DNA of 32,783 bases from an uncultured Ruminococcus sp. (GTDB lineage: Bacteria > Bacillota > Clostridia > Lachnospirales > Lachnospiraceae). Shown in pieces: positions 7,518 to 16,052 of the stretch (position 1 is its first letter; every line of letters starts with the position of its first letter). A program made the translations under genes and the position numbers. Under the pieces are notes generated by a model, which saw only the letters and a program-made list of their open reading frames with translations, was not told the DNA's origin and did not search any database. The DNA is taken from assembly GCA_946494335.1 (NCBI GenBank), contig CAMMBV010000042.1, positions 1 to 32,783 of the forward strand, in the 5' to 3' direction.

Positions 7518-9884
7518 TCAAATTACACTCTCATGAAAGCTGGTTTGAAAAAGCTGATATAAAGGATTCTCCTTCGATAATCTGCAGTCACATTGGAGAA
7601 TCTTTTTCCCCCAGACCATCAAAAATCTTCCGGGCATATCCTCTTCCAATGCCTGATATTCGGATGCGGACAGCTCCAGTATAGATGCCAGCGCATTCCT
7701 GTCCGCTCCACCCTGATCCAGAAAGATTTTCATCTCACAGTTGGACACCATCTCCAAAACACTGGGGTTTTCCAGCGCTGCCGTGATATTCTGCATTGCC
7801 AATGTACAGATTCCTCCGAACTTGCGGTATGTCAGGAATGCATTGCAAAGCTGTTCGGCGGAATAGGCATTTCTGCATAACATCTGCCCCTCATCAGCAA
7901 TCAGGTGAGTTGCCCGCCGGATTGCCTGGTTATGCTCAATTTTCTGCCGCAAAACATGCATGATCGTCACCATCATAATTTCCTGCTCTTCCCTGGAAAT
8001 ATTTTTTAAACCGAAAACGATAAATCGGTTTTTCATGAAAATCTTTGTCCGCCTGGTAAAAATAGAGCCCTGTGTGTATGGTTTTATAGAATTTGCCAGC
8101 TGCAGAGCCTCCTGGCTGAGATCTCTGGTCAATTCCTCATATAAATTCATAATGGTGGGACTGCCTGGTTTCGCCTTTGCGTACTCCTTCTGGTACATGG
8201 ATTTTATTGCAAAATCCAACACGGTATTATGCAGGCCGGTTGGAACAATCCCAGTCATGGCCGCATAGCATAATGCCTTCGCATAAGCACTCTGTTCCGC
8301 CATATAACTTTCCCAGTCCCCCATTTTTTTGCTTTCCCGGAGCTTTTGAGGGATTTCAAACGGATTCAGTCCCTGTCTGGACTGTAACGTGACATCCACA
8401 AACTGTCCACCAAATTCTTTGCAGATACTCTCAAACTCATTCTGCGGGTCAATGACAATAATATCATCCTGCGTCCGAATCAGGGTCTGAAGAATCTCAG
8501 TCAGCTTAATCAGCATGGATTTTCCGGATCCTGTATGCCCGACAATGATGCCATTGGAGTTTTTAAGCTTTTTACGATCCCCAATAATAATATTTTTTGT
8601 AATCCGGTTCACCCCATAATAAGTTCCGCCTGGTTCCAGCAGATCTGCGGCCCGGAACGGATGCACGGCCACCATGGCGCTGGTCAGCATAGATCGCATG
8701 AAATCCACCTGTCTTACTCCCGCCGGCATTGCTGTATGGAAGGCTTTCAGCTGTCGGTAATGATAGCTGTCAAAGGAGATGCCCCCCAGAGATGCTCCTA
8801 TTGCCTGGACCATACTGATTCTCACGGAAAGCTCTTCTTTCGATTCCGCATAAACGGCAACCAGGAGGCCCAGAAAATAACCGTTTTCATCATTGTCATC
8901 AATCCGGTTCATGTAATCTTCCAGCTCATCTTTCCTTTTTTGTTTGTCGTAGGATATTCCATTCACATAGTTGTGGTATTTCAAATGGCGCTCTGCTTCC
9001 TGGCTGATAGCTCGTTCATTATTGATAAAGCTTCCACGAAGTTTATCTTTCAATGTCTTTTTAGGAATGGATGCCACATCTACGGTAACCATACTGGGAA
9101 AGGGCAAATTGGACAGTTCACTCATGACCTTACTTTCATCCAGCACGTTGGGCAGAACCTGTGCAAACAGAACAGATACATAGCTGTCCCCGATACACAG
9201 ATACTTTTTGTTCTGCTCCAGCGAGGTAGGGGCAATGAGATTTTTCCAGCATCTCTCCGGATGCTCAGAATTCCAGGCAAAAGCAAATTCTTCTTCCCGT
9301 CCAGGCCGATAACAGCCATAAAGAATCCGAAGGCGCTCCTTCGCATTGAGAGGAGTCAAGGTACTCCGCATAGCCTGGAATATGGTATCCAACTGGGCAT
9401 CCATCGCGGCAAAATACAACCTTGCTTCCTCATAGCTGTATTTTCTGCAGGTAATAATAAGATATTTCTTTTGCGTGATTTCCGTATTTCCCTGGCATAT
9501 TCCCTCTCTCATCCATTCATTTGCTTCTTTCGCCCATTTCTGATTGTCTGGGAAGGCGACTTGCTGATGAAACTGCTCCGGTGACCGGCGTTCATTTGCA
9601 ATCACGATTTTCCAGTCCGTCGTCAGCAAGTTTAAAAGCTTCATCCATTTTTCTTCCAGAAAACGTTCTTTTTCTTCATCATCCAGAGAAAGATAATTAA
9701 TATCCGCAAAGGTATAAGCTTTATCAAATTGCCGCATCCCGGGTCCAGGTTCTATCTCAAAAATACCATCCGGATATATCAGAGAGATCGGAATTGCTTC
9801 CCTGGTATTTTGGGGAACCGCATAAGGTGCTTTTGTTATCTTTTTTGCTGCCAGAAAGTGCTGGTCACTGTTCATGATTCCCAT
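7518..9884 (-). CDS. virB4: VirB4-type ATPase of the conjugative type IV secretion system
   Basis: This 788-residue cytoplasmic ATPase powers assembly and substrate transfer in T4SSs. Walker A is GHTGSGKS (449-456) and Walker B is HLIADEGQ (660-667). IIVIDPQNEFE (475-485) and the GLKNIS segment are also typical of VirB4/TraE proteins of Firmicute ICEs. The N-terminal 400 residues correspond to the membrane-associated VirB4 domain. Length is normal for the family. It overlaps the 3' end of the PrgI gene by 20 bases and has AAAGGGGATG upstream of its start, and the CwlT-like gene follows after one base. It is the best single marker that this region is a conjugation module. Confidence 0.93.
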   Translation of the reverse strand: MGIMNSDQHFLAAKKITKAPYAVPQNTREAIPISLIYPDGIFEIEPGPGMRQFDKAYTFADINYLSLDDEEKERFLEEKWMKLLNLLTTDWKIVIANERRSPEQFHQQVAFPDNQKWAKEANEWMREGICQGNTEITQKKYLIITCRKYSYEEARLYFAAMDAQLDTIFQAMRSTLTPLNAKERLRILYGCYRPGREEEFAFAWNSEHPERCWKNLIAPTSLEQNKKYLCIGDSYVSVLFAQVLPNVLDESKVMSELSNLPFPSMVTVDVASIPKKTLKDKLRGSFINNERAISQEAERHLKYHNYVNGISYDKQKRKDELEDYMNRIDDNDENGYFLGLLVAVYAESKEELSVRISMVQAIGASLGGISFDSYHYRQLKAFHTAMPAGVRQVDFMRSMLTSAMVAVHPFRAADLLEPGGTYYGVNRITKNIIIGDRKKLKNSNGIIVGHTGSGKSMLIKLTEILQTLIRTQDDIIVIDPQNEFESICKEFGGQFVDVTLQSRQGLNPFEIPQKLRESKKMGDWESYMAEQSAYAKALCYAAMTGIVPTGLHNTVLDFAIKSMYQKEYAKAKPGSPTIMNLYEELTRDLSQEALQLANSIKPYTQGSIFTRRTKIFMKNRFIVFGLKNISREEQEIMMVTIMHVLRQKIEHNQAIRRATHLIADEGQMLCRNAYSAEQLCNAFLTYRKFGGICTLAMQNITAALENPSVLEMVSNCEMKIFLDQGGADRNALASILELSASEYQALEEDMPGRFLMVWGKKILQCDCRLSKENPLYQLFQTSFHESVI

Positions 9885-10245
9885 GCTTCATCATCCCCTT
9901 TCCTTTGCTTGATTTTCTCATTTTTGTATCAACTCCAATAGCTGGCAGTTCGCCGGCTTCATAAGTCAGGATACTCACCTGTTTCCGCCAAAGTCTTTCC
10001 CGGATCAGTTTCAAAAAGCTCATTCCCTGATATCGGTAAAAACCAGTAAGCAGAGAAGGCATCGCAGCCGGCACAGCAAGATAAACCGCCAATGTCATGG
10101 GAACGCCCGCAATCTGATAGAGCACAAAGACAACAGCCGCGCTGCTGCCTGTGGCAGCAATCAGGCTCAGCAGTTCTTTCAGGGAAAAACCCCTCCAGGA
10201 ATCTTCTTTATACTCCTGGAAGTCTTTATTAATTTGTATTTGCAT
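9865..10245 (-). CDS. PrgI-family T4SS membrane protein
   Basis: This 126-residue protein begins MQIQINKDFQEYKEDSWRG, with two hydrophobic segments (about 27-50 and 52-70) and a basic tail ending in KSSKGKGMMKHGN. PrgI-family proteins sit directly before VirB4 in Gram-positive conjugation operons and correspond to VirB3. The start at 10245 is chosen because GGAGG lies seven bases upstream. A start at 10311 would run into the preceding gene. Its 3' end overlaps virB4 by 20 bases, consistent with translational coupling. Confidence 0.85.
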   Translation of the reverse strand: MQIQINKDFQEYKEDSWRGFSLKELLSLIAATGSSAAVVFVLYQIAGVPMTLAVYLAVPAAMPSLLTGFYRYQGMSFLKLIRERLWRKQVSILTYEAGELPAIGVDTKMRKSSKGKGMMKHGNHEQ

Positions 10246-10264
10246 TTCCAAACCTCCCCGTCCA

Positions 10265-11080
10265 TTACAGATGGAAACTTCTCCGCAGCAAACTTTCCGC
10301 GCCTTTGACACACCCGCTGGAAATCAACATCATAAGCATTCCTTCCAGCATCGCAACGAAAGGCTCTGCCGGCGTCCCTTCCAAACTTGAAAACACGATA
10401 GCGCCATTATTAAGCATTAGCGAAACCAATGCCAATACCCAGGCAATTACGACGATTTCAAAGACCGATCCCAAAAATGATTTAACCCAGGCAAGGGTTG
10501 TATGCACATCCCCAGGAAGCCACGCAATTGCCACCGGACAAAAAATGACCAGCACAAAAAGGTTAATATACCGCTTGTATACGGTAAAAAGAATAACAAA
10601 TCCTCCGACAATCGCCGCCAGACAATAAAAAAGCCCCAGAACCCAATAAAGGAGAATCGTTCCGATACTAATTTCTTCCGGTGTGGGAATAGATGGGAAA
10701 AAAATACCTCCCCCCGTCCATGCCAGAGCACCGGCAAAAATAAATAGTTCCCGCATCAAAGGCAGACCATTTAAAAGCAGGCCCTCACTCAAAAAGAGCT
10801 TCAGAGCCTGCATAATCAGAATTTCGATTGTTAGGTTATGTCTTAAATCCGCTGCCTGTCGGATAAAACCCACAAGGAACAATACTCCCATCAATGATGA
10901 GCCCAGCACCAAAAAAAACGGATACATCTGCTGGGAAATAAATTCCCAAAGCACACCCGAACTGATTTCCATTGGTGTGATTCCAATGATCTGATTTGTT
11001 AATGTCATGCAGCCGCCCCAAAACAATTGACCTATATGTACAAGAGGGCCCAATAAAAGTTCCCGAAACCATTCCGGCAT
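10265..11080 (-). CDS. VirB6/TrbL-like polytopic membrane protein
   Basis: This is a 271-residue hydrophobic protein with about six predicted membrane segments, including FLVLGSSLMGVLFLVGFI, LYWVLGLFYCLAAIVGGFVI and IVVIAWVLALVSLML. It lies between the pilin-like gene and PrgI, the usual place of the VirB6/TrbL/CD0411-like inner-membrane channel protein in ICEs of Clostridia. GGGGGAGGAAGAT precedes the ATG, 15 bases after the pilin-like gene. The C-terminus ends near a cysteine-containing SSGCVKGAESLL segment. The assignment rests on topology and order more than on a specific motif. Confidence 0.8.
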   Translation of the reverse strand: MPEWFRELLLGPLVHIGQLFWGGCMTLTNQIIGITPMEISSGVLWEFISQQMYPFFLVLGSSLMGVLFLVGFIRQAADLRHNLTIEILIMQALKLFLSEGLLLNGLPLMRELFIFAGALAWTGGGIFFPSIPTPEEISIGTILLYWVLGLFYCLAAIVGGFVILFTVYKRYINLFVLVIFCPVAIAWLPGDVHTTLAWVKSFLGSVFEIVVIAWVLALVSLMLNNGAIVFSSLEGTPAEPFVAMLEGMLMMLISSGCVKGAESLLRRSFHL

Positions 11081-11095
11081 ATCTTCCTCCCCCTT

Positions 11096-11389
11096 TTACA
11101 ACAAAATACTTAATATCTGGGGAGCCAGAAGCATCACCAGGCCGCCCCCGATCCTCCGAAACGCCATGCTCTGCGCCGATCCGTCTCCTGACTGCATACT
11201 GTTGCCCCATTCGAAAAATCCCCACAGGGTGATAATAATACCCACCGCGGAAACAAATGAGGACACCAGATCCTGAAACACTGTAAACTTTTGGTCAAAA
11301 ATACTATCTGCGGATGCAAATACCGGCACCACCTGGAGCATCAGATAAAATGCCAGCGCAATCGCACTTTTTAATTTTCTTCTCTTCAT
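11096..11389 (-). CDS. Maff2/VirB2-like pilin subunit of the T4SS
   Basis: This 97-residue protein has an N-terminal signal peptide (MKRRKLKSAIALAFYLMLQ, likely cleaved after FASA). The mature part contains two hydrophobic segments (LVSSFVSAVGIIITLWGFF and IGGGLVMLLAPQILSILL). This two-helix plan is that of VirB2/TrbC-like pilins and of the Maff2 family found in Clostridial ICEs. It lies directly before the VirB6-like gene. The ribosome site (AAAGGGAAAG) overlaps the stop codon of the small membrane-peptide frame upstream, suggesting coupling. Confidence 0.8.
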   Translation of the reverse strand: MKRRKLKSAIALAFYLMLQVVPVFASADSIFDQKFTVFQDLVSSFVSAVGIIITLWGFFEWGNSMQSGDGSAQSMAFRRIGGGLVMLLAPQILSILL

Positions 11390-11397
11390 CTTTCCCT

Positions 11398-11485
11398 TTA
11401 TCTTTTATGAAATCTTCCAATAAGGAACACGATAATTCCTAAAATTACAGTTGCACCAATCCAAACGAACAATGGTTTCTGTCAT
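11398..11485 (-). pseudogene. Small single-pass membrane peptide gene, apparently frameshifted
   Basis: A strong ribosome site (GGAGAGGAGGTG) precedes ATG at 11485, but that frame gives only 26 residues without a membrane segment (MTETIVRLDW..., stop at 11405). One base away, the frame from 11481 to 11398 encodes VWIGATVILGIIVFLIGRF then HKR and TAA, a clean membrane helix with a basic end. Removing one T from the CGTTTGG stretch would join ATG ACA GAA ACC ATT to this helix and give a 28-residue membrane peptide. The helix frame is also in phase with the upstream adhesin gene but separated from it by three stop codons. A single-base indel or a sequencing error is the simplest reading. Confidence 0.45.
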
Positions 11486-11511
11486 CACCTCCTCTCCATT
11501 TCCCGGTATGA

Positions 11512-13770
11512 TTACTGAAATTCATTTACCACTACCGCATTATCCGACAGCTGATCATGCATCACTTTTTCATTGGTATAGGTCAGCTCGCCGTCAGCCA
11601 GTGTCAGATCTGCCGTCACGGAAGCGGTGATTTTCTTTAATTGATTCACCTCTTCAACAACCTGTTTCTGAACTGTAATGTTGTTCGTATCCGCCCAGGC
11701 GTCTGTCAGGATATAGCGCAGCACTCCCTCATCCTCTTCCACCGTATAACTGCCTGCAGCCATATTGCGGATCACTGTGGATGCCGACGCATAACCATCT
11801 TCTCCTATCGTCACCTCGTCTTTCCGGAATTCCACAAAGCGGTGATATTCGTATGTTTCACCATTGATATCCGTCCCTCTGACCGTGAAAAAGAAGGTGG
11901 GATTTCCATGTGCCCAGTTGATGTCTTCTGCTTTAATCCTTTTATTGATCACCAGCTGGCGAACGGGATAATTCAATGCTTCATATTCCAGCGTTACGGT
12001 TCCCGGTTCTGTGATTTGAATTTCTTTGCTCCATGGGCACTTATACCCTTCCGGTAATTTCGTCTCAACAATCCGGAATTTTCCCTGGTTGTCTTCCGTT
12101 TTCACCACCGGCTCTTTGGTTTTATAAGTTCCTCCAGACTCGCTCAATACACAGTATGCCTCTTCCCGGTAACGGTTGGCTGCCTGGCTCCATTCGTAGA
12201 CCGTGAATTCAGCACCGGCAACGCCCTTACCGGTATCCACGTCTGTCTTGCGGATCACCAGATTCGCTTTTGGAGTAAGTGGTGGATCCTGGAAAACTTC
12301 ACCTCCGGAAACTCCTTCAAATTGAAATCCGTCAACAGTTAAACGAATTTGCCGTCCGCCATATGCCTCATAATTTTTCCGGTCTGTGGAATTCAATAGT
12401 TTGTAGTTGGTACCATATCCATCCGGAGCCGTGTCTTCCTTAATCAAAAACCATCCATCCGTTGCTTTCGTGTATGAAACACCGGAAATTTTGTAACTCC
12501 CATCTCCCTGATCCCTGAAATCGCCTACTTTATTGGCATATCGGTTTCCATTCCAGGCCCACAGGGAAAATTTGGCACCTGGCAGTTTCTTACCGCTTTC
12601 CGCATCTGCTTTCTGAATCGTCAGATCATAGGTTCGCTGCGGAATATGCAGTGTCGCAGAGTCCGTAAAACGAGCAGTGCCGCCTTCGCTTCCCCATGTC
12701 AGCATACATACCGGCTGATAATTTGCCGGTCCAGTATAGATACCAGCACCCCAGTAGCGCGGAATAGACACTGTGACGCTTACAGGAATTTCTTTTCCGG
12801 TAAGCTGCCAGTTTTTATACTGTGCTTCCTTGATATATAGATCAAAATCGGAATAGGTTTTTGTATCGCTTTTCCGAATAGATACTCCGCTCGGAACAGA
12901 AATATCATATCCGGTAATCTGTTCCCGGAAGTCATATCCATAATAACTGGTAAATGCAGCCTGAAACTTTCCTCCGGAATAATAGTGTCCTCCGGATAAA
13001 CTCCAGCTATCCTGATAACCGCCCAGCGAAAAACTGCAGTTGCTCATGTCGATCCAGCCATCGGAGGTGAATCCCCCATAATTTGATGGGTCATTGGCAC
13101 CATTTACGATTTTCGTCACCCGATCCAATGCCAATGCTTTTTCTGATGCTGTAGCACTGGAACCCGGTTGATTCAGCGCATTCTGAAAAGCTCCCAGGGT
13201 GTATTCCCCGTTCAAAATATGAACTGCCATCTGGGTCACAAAATAATCCATTTGCCAGTCTCCTGTGGAATACGGTTCATATCGACATGTTTGATAATAA
13301 TAAACCGCTCCATAGTACATCGCATAGGCCACCTTCCGGTTACTCCACCCTACAAACTGCATAGGCAGGCCATTTTCCGGTGAGGACTTCATAAATTCCA
13401 GGCAATAAACATATCGCCATTTCCCCTGACCGTCCACATTCTGATCATCTCCACTGATATACTTGATACCAGTTCCCAGATTCGGGCAGTCAACCGTTCC
13501 CTGGCCGTCTGTCCATTTAAATTTGTCATATCGTACATTCGATACCGGTAGCTGTGAACTGTTGTCAAAAGAAAATGTACTGATTCCCGGTTCGTCTGCA
13601 GTTTTTCCTTCGAGATACAGTACCGGATTACTTTCCGTATCCACGGACTCCAATTGGGTCTCCGTTTTTCCTGTCTCCTCATTTGCTGCCCATAATGCAG
13701 ATGAATCTGAACATATCATCACCAGGCACAGGATCCAGCCAATCAAACGGTGCCTCCACTTGTACTTCAA
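11512..13770 (-). CDS. Thioester-domain adhesin with Cna-B/SpaA-type isopeptide domains
   Basis: This is a 752-residue secreted surface protein. A signal peptide occupies residues 1-29. The thioester domain (about 75-300) has Cys123 in YCLEF and Gln180 in VTQMAVH, the TQxA motif whose Cys-Gln thioester can bind host or partner surfaces covalently. Two Cna-B domains follow: about 381-498 (Lys387 and Glu445 likely form the isopeptide) and 502-600 (Lys508, Glu569). A third pilin-linkage-like domain occupies about 605-735. There is no LPxTG motif, membrane anchor or basic tail, and the protein ends VVVNEFQ. It starts with TTG eight bases after AAAGGAGG. It lies between the signal peptidase and the T4SS pilin, all on one strand. 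A role in cell-cell contact during mating is plausible. Confidence 0.85.
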   Translation of the reverse strand: MKYKWRHRLIGWILCLVMICSDSSALWAANEETGKTETQLESVDTESNPVLYLEGKTADEPGISTFSFDNSSQLPVSNVRYDKFKWTDGQGTVDCPNLGTGIKYISGDDQNVDGQGKWRYVYCLEFMKSSPENGLPMQFVGWSNRKVAYAMYYGAVYYYQTCRYEPYSTGDWQMDYFVTQMAVHILNGEYTLGAFQNALNQPGSSATASEKALALDRVTKIVNGANDPSNYGGFTSDGWIDMSNCSFSLGGYQDSWSLSGGHYYSGGKFQAAFTSYYGYDFREQITGYDISVPSGVSIRKSDTKTYSDFDLYIKEAQYKNWQLTGKEIPVSVTVSIPRYWGAGIYTGPANYQPVCMLTWGSEGGTARFTDSATLHIPQRTYDLTIQKADAESGKKLPGAKFSLWAWNGNRYANKVGDFRDQGDGSYKISGVSYTKATDGWFLIKEDTAPDGYGTNYKLLNSTDRKNYEAYGGRQIRLTVDGFQFEGVSGGEVFQDPPLTPKANLVIRKTDVDTGKGVAGAEFTVYEWSQAANRYREEAYCVLSESGGTYKTKEPVVKTEDNQGKFRIVETKLPEGYKCPWSKEIQITEPGTVTLEYEALNYPVRQLVINKRIKAEDINWAHGNPTFFFTVRGTDINGETYEYHRFVEFRKDEVTIGEDGYASASTVIRNMAAGSYTVEEDEGVLRYILTDAWADTNNITVQKQVVEEVNQLKKITASVTADLTLADGELTYTNEKVMHDQLSDNAVVVNEFQ

Positions 13771-13846
13771 TTTTACTGCCTCCTTTCCTAACTTTTAGGC
13801 CGCATGGCCATAAAGGGATCCCTGTAAGGGGGTATTTCCTGCAGAA

Positions 13847-14329
13847 TCAGGGGACTCTTTTGGGCTTATCAATCATATATAATGCCCAAAGCATCACCAC
13901 AAGCAAGGTTCCGCCAATCCACGCTGCCGGCGTATGCAGTCCACTGATGAAATAACCCACATAAGGGATGGACAGAAGTTCCTTTCCTGTGTAATCTTCA
14001 AACGCCACAACTCCCAGATCTTCGGAATCATTGGCATCTCCTTTCGTGCGTATACTGGAATTCTGCCTGTCGATTGCAACCACCCGGTGCAGAATCTCCA
14101 CGCCATTTCCCGCCTGATAAGCAATAATATCTCCAATCTGTATCTGTTCAACCGGAAATCGACGGTTAATGTAGGTCAGACTGCCCGTGGATATCACAGG
14201 TTCCATAGAACCGCTTTTCACAATCATCGGTTCTACCCCGAATGCTCTGGGAAATCCCGTTAAAACCAGGATGCCTCCGAAAATCAATATCAGGATACCC
14301 CCGCTGATTTTATTCACAAGATGGATCAT
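13847..14329 (-). CDS. sipW: ER/archaeal-type signal peptidase I (SipW-like)
   Basis: This 160-residue membrane peptidase has catalytic Ser41 in the SGSMEP motif and His81 in EILHRVV. His in place of the usual bacterial Lys defines the SipW/ER type. Asp98 and Asp101 in KGDANDSED fit the family. Membrane segments are at about 9-27 and 132-152. In Bacillus, SipW processes TasA and TapA. Here it follows three genes with SipW-type signal peptides and is the obvious dedicated processing enzyme. The start at 14329 is chosen because AAAGGAGGC is correctly spaced. It overlaps the anchor-protein gene by 20 bases. Confidence 0.88.
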   Translation of the reverse strand: MIHLVNKISGGILILIFGGILVLTGFPRAFGVEPMIVKSGSMEPVISTGSLTYINRRFPVEQIQIGDIIAYQAGNGVEILHRVVAIDRQNSSIRTKGDANDSEDLGVVAFEDYTGKELLSIPYVGYFISGLHTPAAWIGGTLLVVMLWALYMIDKPKRVP

Positions 14330-15512
14330 ACTGCCTCCTTTTTTTAAGAAGCACAACTGCTCCTACTGCGCTCCCTGTACCAGACAATAATAGAAGTGCA
14401 ATCATTCCCCAGGATATCGGGTCTCCTGTTTTGGGTCTTTGAGATACTGGTGTTCCCATGTCCAGATTAGCTTCTGTGGAAAAGGCGAACTGAATCGCTC
14501 CCTCCCGCAGGGAAAACTCATTTCCCAGTTCTTTCGGCATGGTAAAAATTGCCTGCAGAACACCGGTTTCTCCCGGGGCTAAAGTACACAAACGCTGCGC
14601 ATCCCCCAGCGTATCCGCTGCCACGCTGCCCTGATATACTACGGTTTCCACACCTTCCTTCTGTAAAATCAGCTGCAATTCCATCTGATCCATCCATGGA
14701 TCCTCTGATAAACATGCCGCCTTCATGTAAAGTGACTTTGTACTGCCAGACGTATTTTTCAGTTCCATCATTTTCCTTTGACTGTCCCCAGGCAGGAAAA
14801 GTTCCAGATCATCTGTAAAATTCTGAGAATCCGCAATCAATTCTGCGCTATCTCCTTCAAAATCCACAGAAAAATTTCCCGGGATAGCGGTATAAACCGC
14901 CGGCTCCCCTTCTTTGGCAACTTCAATCTGATAATCCTGTCCTTCGATTCCCCATGGTGTCTCCGAAGAAAAATCCGGAATAAAATTCTTGCTCTGGATT
15001 GCGTCAACCTTCACCTGAAGATCCCAGGTATTATCGGTGTAATAAGGCTGGATTTGCTGTTCTGTATCATATCTGGTATCCCATTCTGTCGGGACCTGGA
15101 TTCCGGTAAAAATCTCCACAGATGCATTTTCTTCCAACGGCTTCTGATAATAAAAATATGATCCCTTTTTTATCCAGTCTCCGGACATTCCGAGCAAATT
15201 CTGATCGGTAAGCCCTTCTTCCACACCGGTCCTATCCGAAAATGTAATAAGCGCACGCACATAACAGTCGGCAGCCTGATTCCGGATCCTTGCAATCCGT
15301 GAAAGTGTCTGACCGGGAAGCACCTGTTCTTCCATGATCCATGGTTTTTCTTCTCCATCTGCCATCATCCGCTCTTCCAGTTCAATGTCCACTTTCCCTG
15401 TTCCGGCCTGATAAGTTGCGGTAACTTCCCGGAAAGCATAGATGCCGACGGTGCCCAGCAACAAAACTGCAGCAGCTCCCAGGCATATGCCCGCTATCAT
15501 TTTTCTTTTCAT
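14310..15512 (-). CDS. TasA-like two-domain surface protein with RPKTG sortase anchor
   Basis: This 400-residue protein has an N-terminal signal segment (MKRKMIAGICLGAAAVLLLG). It then has two similar beta-rich halves, each with an LPGxxxxRxxxxxN pattern: LPGQTLSRIARIRNQ near 65-79 and LPGDSQRKMMELKNT near 240-255. The C-terminus has RPKTGD (359-364), a hydrophobic stretch (about 367-389) and KKRR, a complete sortase sorting signal of the PKTGD type. It is the only fibre-module protein with a wall anchor, so it probably fixes the TasA-like fibre to the wall, a role comparable to TapA. It lies 18 bases after the second TasA-like gene and overlaps the signal peptidase gene. No sortase gene is visible in the window. 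Confidence 0.8.
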   Translation of the reverse strand: MKRKMIAGICLGAAAVLLLGTVGIYAFREVTATYQAGTGKVDIELEERMMADGEEKPWIMEEQVLPGQTLSRIARIRNQAADCYVRALITFSDRTGVEEGLTDQNLLGMSGDWIKKGSYFYYQKPLEENASVEIFTGIQVPTEWDTRYDTEQQIQPYYTDNTWDLQVKVDAIQSKNFIPDFSSETPWGIEGQDYQIEVAKEGEPAVYTAIPGNFSVDFEGDSAELIADSQNFTDDLELFLPGDSQRKMMELKNTSGSTKSLYMKAACLSEDPWMDQMELQLILQKEGVETVVYQGSVAADTLGDAQRLCTLAPGETGVLQAIFTMPKELGNEFSLREGAIQFAFSTEANLDMGTPVSQRPKTGDPISWGMIALLLLSGTGSAVGAVVLLKKRRQYDPSCE

Positions 15513-15530
15513 TTGGCACCTCTTTTCCTG

Positions 15531-16040
15531 TCACTTTTCTAAATGAGCAAAAGCATCCTGGGGTGTATCATACCCAGCAGACTGCACGGTTTCCACATAG
15601 ACATACAGATCCCAGTCAACCAGCTCTTCGATTTCCGCATCCTCCGCTATCTTAACAGCGGTCAGTAAAGATTCTGTCCGCCCACCTACCGGCAGTACCT
15701 TCTTATAGTAATAATATCCGTCATCCTCCTCTATCCAGTCAGCCCGATTCAGATCCATGACAGATATCTCTTCCGCTTCTCCGCTGCTGAATACCAGTTT
15801 TGCCCTCACGTAGCAAGGTACATCTCCGGTGTTAGAAAATTTTACAATTTTTTTTACCTCACCGCCCGGCGTCGGATTGGGATCCGGAAATTCTTCCGTA
15901 ATTTCTACATCGTTATACCCTACAGTCAATCGATTATTAATCTCATCTGCATCCAAAAAATATGCCGTAACGCCAGTAACTCCTAAAACAGACAGCATGG
16001 CTGCAACCCCCAGCAGCACATATTTCCCAGTTCTTCTCAT
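15531..16040 (-). CDS. SipW-dependent TasA/camelysin-like fibre subunit 2
   Basis: This 169-residue secreted protein has the characteristic SipW-type signal peptide: a short basic start, a hydrophobic run LLGVAAMLSVLGVTGVTAYF, then a DADE boundary. The mature part has VGYNDVEITEEF and IVKFSNTGDVPCYVRAKLVF, typical of TasA/camelysin-type subunits that polymerise into biofilm fibres. A DGYYYYKKVL segment is shared in type with the anchor protein. AACAGGAGGACAGT precedes the start and the gene lies 12 bases after subunit 1. It may be a minor subunit. No HExxH metallopeptidase motif is seen, so the old camelysin protease label should not be carried over. Confidence 0.82.
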   Translation of the reverse strand: MRRTGKYVLLGVAAMLSVLGVTGVTAYFLDADEINNRLTVGYNDVEITEEFPDPNPTPGGEVKKIVKFSNTGDVPCYVRAKLVFSSGEAEEISVMDLNRADWIEEDDGYYYYKKVLPVGGRTESLLTAVKIAEDAEIEELVDWDLYVYVETVQSAGYDTPQDAFAHLEK

Positions 16041-16052
16041 ACTGTCCTCCTG

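Noticed and set aside
8535-9584. 349-residue plus-strand open frame
   Set aside because: It lies wholly opposite virB4, whose motifs are clear, and its translation shows no family features or ribosome site.
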